Shown here: piece by piece, positions 33,961-44,800 of the stretch
Numbering within the stretch: position 1 is the first letter of the stretch
How the letters are laid out: the number at the start of each line of letters is the position of its first letter
The notes under the pieces: model-generated
The model's input: the letters and a program-made list of their open reading frames with translations, nothing else
Told to the model about the DNA's origin: nothing
Database searches by the model: none
Position numbers and translations under genes: made by a program
NCBI RefSeq assembly: GCF_041260155.1
Contig: NC_091932.1
Location: 47,863,629 to 47,927,628, forward strand
Length of the DNA: 64,000 nucleotides
Source: Ptychodera flava
Lineage: Eukaryota > Hemichordata > Enteropneusta > Ptychoderidae
Direction of reading: 5' to 3'

Positions 33961-36900
33961 GATGATACAAAAAATTTGACAAGCACCTGGCAAAGGCTAA
34001 AATAATCCTCATGATTATAGGCCAGGTCAAATTTTAATTGGGGACCTAACCTACACTTACTCAGATTCTTGATGATTATTCAGCGTGAAGCAAACTTTTT
34101 ACACAGATTTTGCCATACACATCAACTGCAACAATGTAACATTTCACTGTTTTGTTTATATTTTGCAATTTACTCAATCAATGTGTAGAGTGTAATAGTG
34201 TATCCCCTTAACCTAATGTATAGCTGGAAAACTGGCTTATCCAAACTTATAACACAGAATTTGTTACATGAATAAACTGCAACAATGTATTAACCCATAT
34301 GCAAATTCTAACAATGAAATCTGTGTATTTGAAAAACCTGTACTTACTCTATATGTAACTTGGAAACTGTATTTGCTAATCACATGGTTGATTGGGAAAC
34401 TAGCTCAATCAGTAGAAGCCCTCTTTTTTCATTAGGTTGCCACATTGATCCATAAACTTCATTCAGGACAACTTCAGCTGTGTTGAAAAGTAGATCATTT
34501 AAACTTAACACAAGATGAAATGTACTTTATTGCCATTTCTCGTTCAACTACATTCCCACCAGATTTTGGTCTGATGTAACTCTCTCCCTAACGTAAATCA
34601 ATCTGAAAGATTCATGAAGACTGACGATTATAAAACACTTTCTTCATAACCATCAAAATTCAGTTTAAAAAATTTGCAGGTAGATAACACATGCCTTCCT
34701 CCATCACAGTCAAAATGTGAAGTGTATATTGTTATAACTGCCATTGTATGCAACATACACAGGGTCTACTGGCTACAAGCCTGACACAAGCTTATTCCAA
34801 TTTTTTGTTTCAAACTGTATCATTCTTCTGCCTGCACACTTTGTTTTATACATGCATGTTGTCTGGTTGAAGCTGGTTTTAGTGGTATGTTGCATTTGGG
34901 CTTCTTCATGATACAAATATGTGGTTTCAAAATGCTGTACTAGTGACTGATTTTTTATACTTGTAGCTCTTAACAGTAATCATGAACTCAACAAGAACAC
35001 GGGAAATGGTTTGCTAGAGAAGATTTACAGAAGTCATACCTGCAAGATATGGTTTCCATGTATTTAACGCAATCATAGCATACAGAAATGCTGGCAGCAT
35101 ATACCATTACACAGGTCATCTTGGAGTTTTTAAGCAGCAGAACCTGCAGGAAATACACAGGAGTATTAGAGTGTGTATACTTATGATCCTGCTTCACATT
35201 ACGTTTACAACAAACGATGAGAAATCGAGAAAACTGCATTGCCTCCAGTGTTTCCTCAGTTTCCCTGCCAATTTGGTCTGGGACACATGGTTTCCCATTC
35301 TGTGGCAGGAGCAATAACAATGAAAAAGTGATGATGGCTTTTGTTGCAGATATTACAATTTGCGATGCCTTGCTGAAATTTAAGCTCAGCTTCATGAATT
35401 CAGTATTTTGCAGCACAATAGCCTTCGATAGAGCATAGAAAGATGGAGCAAAATCAGTAATAATGGTGAGAAAAAATGAAAACCATCAAATGCTTTCGCT
35501 TAATATATTTTCTGAGAATCTTGGTACTACCAGCATACTAATATCAGAGATTTCTCCAACTGTAAAATTTTGTTGAATGAGTTCCATTGCAGAAACGATC
35601 TTCACAATACACGGTTACAAAAATAAACTGATTTGTATACTCCTTCCAAGCAGTCTCCTGTCTGTTGTACATGTCTGGTATATACCTTGATCAACTTCAT
35701 GCTTTCTGTCATTTTCCTTTACGTATTTTCTTTCACATTTTACCTTGTGCTGAAATTTCATTCGTTTGTGATTTGCCCAAAGGTTTGATATGCGGAGACA
35801 ATGCAGTTATAACTGATTACCAAAATGCTATCGGTTAGTCAAAATTACTTTAATCAGGTCATGTTAAACTTGTTGCTCATAGCAATATTTTGGTTGCTTG
35901 TACTCTCCTACAAATACTTGAAGGTTCAATACTGTTTATTTGAAGCACATCTGCTAGTTCTCATTGTAAAATTATCTTGTTGTCCCCCATTTAAGAGTAA
36001 TCAATAAAAATCAGAAGCAAACTTCTTAGAAATGTGAGATTTTAATAGAAGCTGGAAACAATGCCAACTACTGTCACATTCTTGGAAAATTTTTATGTCC
36101 TAGATTATATTCGGAACAGTTTGGCAAATGAACCATTTAAACTTTCACAATAATATATATACAGCTTTAGGGACATTTATGGAGATTATGTTCACATCTA
36201 ACGTTACATGCCACACTAACTTAGAATGAAAAATACCATTATAAAAATGTACATTACCTTTAGTAGTTATACCTGGTACCTGGCCTCATGAATTTTAAAT
36301 CAATGTCTGTGACATGAGTATTGTTCACTGGTGTGAATTAAGTCCATTTATCTCTTCTTGAAATGACTGCTTCACTTTTTAAGGACCTCGGTTAGTGCCT
36401 TACGGCAAGCTCCCTCAGCATTAGGAAGTTTATATTTACAGCATCCATTAGCATATTTAATGCAGTATACATACAGCATTTCATGGGTGTTCTTTCTACA
36501 TTTACCAGATAACAGTAAAGTATGGCTAAAGCTACTCTAACACACAAACATTTCTGTGCATATATATGATTCATTAACAGACAGGGTTGCCACAGCATAT
36601 CATATTACACAGGCCATTCTGCGTGAATACATAGGATTCTATTTGGGGTTCACATTGTGTTGATGTTAATTTAAATTTACTGTCAAAACAAAAAATATTC
36701 TAAAAGCATCAGTGCCCTTTCATTAAATATTGCAGAAATAAGCAAATGAAGATGGATTTGAAATATTTGTCACATTAGAAAGGCAATGTTATAAATGATA
36801 TGCGGGGAAAAAAACGTGTGTGGTTTGAGGTTTTAGGAAAGTGGAACCAGATTCTTGAGGTGTATTCCATATCAATGGTTATGTGGCCCTCTACGTTCTT

Positions 36901-38676
36901 CGTAATTCAGATCACTTGACTGCATTCAAAGAAAATTGCAGTCCTTTTCACATATTAAAATACATGCTTTTTGAAGAGAAAAATGGGTAGCATTTTCTGT
37001 CTTACGAAAAAATCCAGGTAGCACTATGTATCTTTCATCTTGCACCAATGTTTACATGTAACAAAGCTTGAAACCCACTATTACGTGTCACTGAATTCAC
37101 TTTTACCAGAGTACAAATTGTACTGGCGCAAAAATTGGCTTTGGAATGCATGTGGGACTTCAACAAAAAATCCACATTTTATGCAACAGCAAACTGTTAT
37201 TACCATATGGCTTTTGAGAAAAGTATATTTGAAGAAACCCTTTGACAGAACAACTTACAAGTATATTCAACAGAGTATTAAATTATGATATGACAGCATT
37301 TTCAAGTTCTTCACGTACAAATGAGTGGAGATTACAAAATCAAATTTGTAGGGTCTCATTTTTCTGAACCAAGAGTTGATCTTTCAAACTTCTGACGCTG
37401 AGGAGACAAATAATGTACCATGTTCAGCTACGACAGCATAGTAGGTTTATCATATATGTTTATAGCCAAAGGCATGAATAACAAGATGGATGTTAACCTT
37501 GTCATTAATGACAGCAATCACAACTATGCTTAGGAGGCACACTTTGAATTAATTGGAAGGACGTCATTATTACATTCAATTAGGAGGCAAAGTATATGGC
37601 AAAACGGCTTTATTCATATTTCACACAAAAGCCAGAAGTTGGAGACAAGTAAAAATAGACATAACATCAAGTGTGTGGCAGTTTATACATGTACTATTGG
37701 AAAGGATTCTCAATGCATTTATTTTATGTTCCCTCTAAGTTCATGAAAAAGTAACTCTTTATTTTATGATAACAGATAACATGTTCATGTTACATACAGA
37801 ACAATTAAAATTCAACACTGGTTTATCTTTTTCTCAGGGCAAAGCCCTACTGGCCTAATCTGTGATAAAATTATTGAAATATCTGGGAGATTAAATGATG
37901 TGACAACAATTTAGACAACACATGTCTCAATGTACCAAGGTCATGAGATGAAACTAAGTTCGGTCTAACTTGCATATGAATTTTCTATCTGTTAACTACA
38001 ATACATTTACCACCTTTCTGAAAGAAAAATGTTGACATGATTTAAGATTTTTATAAGGTTTGAACTCTTGACCTAGACACTTTTAACCTAAGTGAGAAAT
38101 AAGATTATACAATCAGTGGTAAGTATTACTTAATGTTATAAAAGATTACAAACACTAAATGGTCACTTGAGGGGTTCAACTTGACAGTTATCGCCATATT
38201 ATCTAAAACGTAACATTTAAATATCCTACAAAAACAAAAATTTTTCTTAGATAAAATACATGTAAAATTTGTGATCTTCTCGTTTTTCAACTCATTAGGA
38301 CTACCATACATATGAAGTACACATTTCACCTCAACTTTACATCTTTAAGTTAAAATATGCTCACGAGACAAATTTGTCAACAAACATATCTACTTTTATG
38401 CATTTCTAATCAACGTTATAAAATGTCGGATACATTCAAACAGCAAAAGGATTTTATCTCTCACTTGTTCAGTTTATGATGGTCGATGTTACAATGTGGT
38501 TCAGAGCTATTAGTAAAGCTGTAAAGAATCAGCTTGCCATGAAATGTTTTGGATGGATGAAAAAGCTATAAAAGCTAGAAGATATTGTCCATGTCATTGT
38601 TGAGACACTGTCCACAGATGGAAATTTACAGGTTTGAAGGCAGTTATTCAGGGTGTTAAAAACCTTTCAGCTTACT
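33961..38676. other. Intergenic or 3' region left of the minus-strand STAR gene
   Basis: About 4.7 kb of AT-rich sequence. The right part probably includes the 3' untranslated region of the minus-strand KHDRBS-like gene. One frame at 34988-35416 (minus) is longer than expected here and contains a segment with good splice-site words (see separate entry). Confidence 0.4.
35040..35143 (-). other. Possible unrecognised exon (104 nt)
   Basis: On the minus strand a polypyrimidine-type acceptor ending TTTCCTGCAG is followed by 104 bases open in one frame and a donor GTATGA. It lies in a 142-codon open stretch (34988-35416). The residues match no family I know. It could be chance. Confidence 0.2.
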
Positions 38677-38801
38677 TTAGAATCGGTAAGGGTGACTCCT
38701 GCCCACACCATGTTTCATGGCTGGTGATTTGAAACGAGAAGGCCCACCACTGGCTCCACCGGTTGAAGTGCCACCACTGCCCCATCCTTGGTTGCCACCA
38801 C
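38677..38801 (-). CDS. KHDRBS-like (minus) exon 8, C-terminus
   Basis: 125 bases including the stop at 38677-38679, acceptor TCTGTAG. It encodes a Gly-rich stretch, then [20 protein letters not shown] and RF. The basic, proline-tyrosine end resembles the PY-type nuclear import signal at the Sam68 C-terminus. Confidence 0.9.
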
Positions 38802-41800
38802 CTACAGAAAAACATGATATCATGAATTTAGTTTGTATGTCTGAAGTGGCTCTTACTCTTAGATCTTTCAAACACATTATTTCAATACCAAAATTTTATG
38901 TTACACCATGTCATTATGCACAAAACACGTACTAAAAGACACTTTTTTAAAAGTAAACCTATTCAAACAATATATATCTCACCTATTGTTATTCGGCATA
39001 CACAAAAGTTGCTAATTATTTTTTCATAATAGTAGATTATTTTATTATACTGACACCCGGAAAGAAGACATCCAAGCCCCACTAGCTACAATTAGGACGA
39101 CGCATGGTGCATTCTTATCGCATTACATAAACTTGCGAGCACTGGAAAGATAGTGCCAACTCCAATTTTTGAAGCTCAAGCTCTTCAGTGACTTCTAGTA
39201 CTAGCTGTAATTCCTGTGAAAACACACAGTGTGTACTCACAGGAACTACAGTAATGACTGTTTAACACTGGGGACTTACCAAAACCTGATCCATAATTTC
39301 CACTGTTATCCCCTCCTGTACCACTGTAGTCTTCGTAATATCCTTCATTACCACTGAAAGACAACAACAACACATCAATACAGCCCTGCATGTGTCGTTT
39401 ATCATCATGATTTACAGGACAATGGGACCAAAGAAAGTACAAATTTATTGCCTGATAAAAAGGTCTGGTTTTCCTGGACCTTTCCTGACTGGATTTACTC
39501 CATGAATAAAGCCAAAATGAGAGTTACTCACCCACTGGTGTCACCATATGACTGATCATAGGACTGGCCATAACTCTGATTGCCATAGGATTCATCATAT
39601 CCCTGAAAACAATGAAATATTTGTCAATCTTCGTCTAATTACAGCAGTTATTTTTTATTCTTATAAAATATTGAACATTTTGAATGATTTATCAAAAATC
39701 ATTGAGGACAATATGGTCCATGCGTGAAATCTGGAATTTAAATGGACTCAGGCAATGAAAATAACAACATGCAGACATACCGTATACCTAAGACTATGTG
39801 TATCAATGCACGCATACTTATCCATATGCATAGCACATCATCAAAGTTGGAGAGCAACATTTGATTTTAGAATTTACCCAATATCACAGGGTGAAATGTT
39901 TGGATGCATATATTTTATCGTATCACATTACTTGTAAAATCTTCTTACATATACTGAAAAATACGTAATTGAGATCCTCCCATCCTACTTTTGTAGAAGA
40001 TTTAACTTACTGATGTAACCTACTGAAATTCTACTGCAAGGATTATTACAAACAAATGAACAAGTTTTACTTACATAAGATTCTTGATCCATCATCTGTT
40101 GGTTTCTTGCACCACCTGTGTTATCAAATTGTTGAGGGCCACGCTGTCCCCCTCCCATACCACCTCCCATACCAGTTCCTCCCATACCACCACCGCCTCC
40201 CATTCCCATACCTCCTCCCATACCCATGCCCCCTCTGCCAGATCCAAAGCCTTGTCCCCTTGGTCCTGATTGTGCTTGACCCCTCATGGCCATGCCTCCT
40301 CTTTGGCCTTGCATGCCTCCTCGGCCCATCATTCCACCCCTTCCTCTCATACCCTGACCACCAGGGCCACCTCGTCCTCGACCTCTTCCACTCGGTGGTG
40401 CATCTAGTGTACCATTGATGACTGCTAGCTCTCGTAACTGTTCTTGCCTGATTTCATCATTATTGTCCTTCAAGAGGAAAATCAAAGTTATTTCAGACTT
40501 TTTAGATTTCAGAATTTTTGGGTCATCACCAAAATTGGAATTCAATAGTTTTGATCTTGTGCACATATGTTAATTTGCTACAGAGAACAATGATTACAAT
40601 AAGACCTCGTATGTATAACACTCAGAACACTGAATAATATCAAAGTTCCTGCTCAGACTTCTCCATAAGGACTTAGATGGTAAGACCATACAGTGTTTTC
40701 CAGAAAAGAAAAAAATAATAACCTGACACATTGAGAGAAGTCAATGAAAGTTATCCTTCCTATGTAAATTGCCCACAGGTGTTTTTACTCTTTGGGAAAA
40801 CTGAGGGGCTTCACATTTACATAACAATGTATAATTAGCATATCCCTTTGATGTGAAAGGATACTCTTTTATATGTTTATTCTAATATGAACAGATTGCT
40901 TAAAAACAGAGGAGTTACTAATCTCTAAAAATCCTCATGGAAAACCATGCCACTCATGAACTTTTTCAAGCTATGGTAAACTGAGTACTTACTGGTACAA
41001 GGTATTTCTTGATTTCATCAAGTGCATAGCCCATTCTGGTATGTGCTTCACCAGGCAAGGCATAGACTTCAACCATCACATGCAAATCCTCATTCAAATG
41101 AGCATACTTGGATGAACTGTCTTTCCGGAGTTCATCCTCCTGTTGGTTGACATAGTAACAGTGCATTACACACCCTAATCTCACTTTGAATTTATGAACA
41201 CTTTACAGGTACAGAACTTTTTTACATATATGAATTTTGGGAGTACTTTCCTATGCAATGTTCCTTTTCCGAAAAGAAGACCTGGATTTTGAGATAACCA
41301 ACCTTCTGCAATTTTGTTTTCAATGAAGCAGCAAGAACACTTTCAATCTGTTAAAGAGTTTCCATAACTTCAAGCATTTATACTTGTACAAAGATTCTAC
41401 AAAAAACTTAATTCCTATACTGCATTTTCTGTTGCAGGTATGATTCAAACACTTTTCAGTGCGTGTGCCTTTCCCTATCAACATGGACAAGACATAGACA
41501 ACATGGAAGACACCAACAATGTGCCTTGAAGTATGATTGCCTTCTGATGGGTGATGTTTCTGTGATATCCGTCAATATAATATGAAATAGATATGAATGA
41601 TTAAAGGCGGAGCCTCCCTTTAAGGTGAAGTACGACGAATTACGTCAAAATTAAGCTGTGGTGTCATTTTCTTGAAACTTTGCACAAATATTCTTGGAAG
41701 TTGTGCAAGTGCAAAATAAAATAAAAAAGGGGGTCACCACGCTCGTTTCCATGGAAACGGACTTTAAAATGGCGTCGTTAGAAATAAATAAAAATGATAT

Positions 41801-44800
41801 AATTCACTTAAACTAAAGAAAGCAATTATAAAAAGCGTAGCAAATGAGTTTATTTTAATAAATACCAAGACTCAAGATCCATATATATCGAATGTATAGT
41901 TTTCATGATGTTTGTAAAGAAATTTTTACATAAGTATCGATTACAAAATGACGATATCGAAATTATATCACTACATAATTTTCGAACTTTCTTCCTGTCG
42001 CTTTGAATGGTGTCATTTTGACCAAACTTGGCGAATGAAATCCTGACATAATGCCATTTAGTTTACACTTTTAATAAAAGGGTGTCACCATGCTACTTTT
42101 TACAATATCTCCAAGTGAATGGGTAATATGCGCCATATAAATGGGAGAGAAATGTGAATTTTTCGCTCATATTGAATAAAAACCAGCTTCCTAGGGGGTC
42201 AAAATATGACAAGGTTATAGGTCACATATATTTCTAAGAGACTGGGTCAAAAAATTAGGTAAAAGCGCAATTTCAACAATGACAGGTGATGTTAAATACA
42301 TGCGCTACAAAGTAACCCATTTGCGACAGGCTGGAGTTAAATCTGCGCAGAAACATTCTAAAGCGTGTGCGCGTCCGAATTCGTCGCCCTTTACCTTAAC
42401 CCTTAAAACGCCATGCCCGTATATATCCGTACACGCCAACTCACGCTCAGCGCCATGCACGGATATATCCGTACATAGCCTGAGGTTCGCTCAGGCAAAG
42501 TTTGGAACTTGATTTCCCGCGTTTAACAGGTCACCTGACAAATAAATCCATTCCTTACCCTTTGAACCCACTTCAGGTCCATATAAGGACTAAAATAATG
42601 ACATCATCAGTTGTAGCCACGGCAATTTCCAGTAATTTGAGCGACCTTTCGAGGAAATCGGGTCGACTATTTTTACCGTGAATATCTAATCAGATCTGGT
42701 CGCTGACTTCGCCGAAGTGAGAGACATTCTGAACGCTTTTTCCTGCTGTACATCCTAAAGACGATCGTTTTGTGACAAGTTATTGGCCATTTCTTTATAG
42801 AAATGACATATTTTGGTATTTTTTGAGGATAATCTCTGAGAAAATGAAGACTTTTTTTGATCGGCCGAACGTGATTTTGAAGTTGAACAGCGGCTTGAAT
42901 GGCGTCACCACGGAGCATCGCATTGACCAGCCTCTCTGAAAGCTCAAGTTTGAGTATGTCAGTTCGGTTTTCTAGGCCGAAAACACTAATGATGAAGAAA
43001 TTTGAAAGGATTTTCACGAAATCTTAATTTAATCTGTGATTTTGGTGCGATCAGGTCTGTTTATGTCAAGTAAACTTTGGTATCGCGGCATTCTTCACCG
43101 TGTATCGAGACGGCCAAGATGGCCGCCGATCACGGGTTTGTGTGTACAAAACGTACAACACGGCACGTTCCGAACTGTTGATCTCGGGTCATATTCCTAC
43201 GTCTATAACATATTCTTTTGTCGAAATATACCCGATATGTAATTATTTATATCATATCTATTGGTTTCTGTTCATTTACTGGCGAATTATGTTGCGTGCT
43301 CGTCAAAATACGTGATCAAACTTTCGTATGTGTTCACATTGACTGTCATGATTTACGGAGACGTCGCGATCAAACGTCAGGGCCAGTACGGTTATCGAAA
43401 GCGTTCAGAGGCGAATGTCGTTCTTATTGTACCTCAAACTTATTTTATTTAGTTCTTGAATCGAATTTATTTTCTCAGAAGTTCAGGTAGTGCGTTTTTG
43501 TGGTGAAATTTTTCGTCGTTTGCCAATCACAGGGTAGCTAATTTCGTAGCTGAATACAGGCTCTGATTTGAATTGCCTTGTAAGATGGCAGCTTGTTCAT
43601 GATATCAATCAAATTTAGTTGTTTGTGTTTACTTGCAATGCCAAAATCTTTCAAACATATCCTCTCTAACTTTAATGGCAACATTCATTCCAGAACAACA
43701 ACTGAATTATATCTGATAGCAATCAGAATCCAAATAAAAAATATAAAACAAAGATTTTTCCTGGTTACATGGTTTCACCTTTTGATGCAGAAAGAAATAC
43801 ACAAACAAACAAACAAACAAACAAATAAATAAATAAACGACAAATGAATAAAAGATGTTGTTTACTAAATTCAATCATGTTGCTGATTAAAATTGTCTTG
43901 GGCTGTATTTCACTTGTGTTATATGCTTTTGTGTAGCTGTGTTGAAGGGTATGTGGTATTTGTATTATTGACAAATATCAACAACTGTTTGTTTGTTTAT
44001 TATTTACATTTGATAAGTTCCGCTGCTGAAAATTTTCACCAAAATATGTGTCTTTTCATGACATTTAAAATGTGTAAAAGTTTGCAGGTTTTTGGATGAT
44101 AAGATCTATTTTTAGAGTCTTTTATTCATTTTCAATACATTTTGAACCAAAAATGTGCATTTTAAGCCCATTTTCCCACCCCCCATTTGCTAAACCAAAC
44201 ATGGAAAGACTTCTCGAAGCTTCTCCATTTCCTGATCTTTGAAATTCATAGTGGTTTGGCTGGGCTTCCAATCACAGGAAAACACTGTACCTGTCTAAAA
44301 AGAAGTGTAACATGTCAAGTTTATTGGTTCAAAAAGTTCTTGGCATGGGAGGCTATATTGCATGAAAGTCTATGGCGTCTTAAGGGTTAAAAGGATGCCA
44401 AGGTATGGCGGCGTTCATTGTGTAAGTGGACACCAAACAGGCAACATGCGGGCACTCGCTCCAGAAAATGCAACTTTTTAGTTTTCCCCCGCCGCAAAAA
44501 CCCAGACAGACTGCCAAGCGGTCAGCGTGACGTTGCTGCTGATCGAACTCTGTGGTTATATTCAAAGTCTAACGCGACTGGAAGACAATTTTTTAGGAAA
44601 TTCGAGCGTTTGTGGAGGGGAATCAATGACCATTGACTATTTGAACTGACCGTAAATCAAAAGCTTGCATAAACTCTGTTTGCAGGATTAGTAACATGTA
44701 ACAAAAGGTTGAGATCAGTTTGTGTAATTAATGTTACAGAAATCAAACATCATACTGGCCATGTGTTTGACTGGGAGGAGAACTCCACTAATGCGAGAAC

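Noticed and set aside
33427-33993. Frames of 75-110 codons over the minisatellite
   Set aside because: Repetitive translations on both strands caused by the tandem repeat.
40056-40418. 120-codon plus-strand frame (and minus-strand frames at 63418-63817)
   Set aside because: They are antisense to the Gly-Met-rich exon 5 of the STAR genes; GGN codons read in reverse lack stops.
42673-43017. 114-codon frame inside the piggyBac-like element as a transposase remnant
   Set aside because: It shows no DDD-type or other piggyBac transposase motif and is too short.
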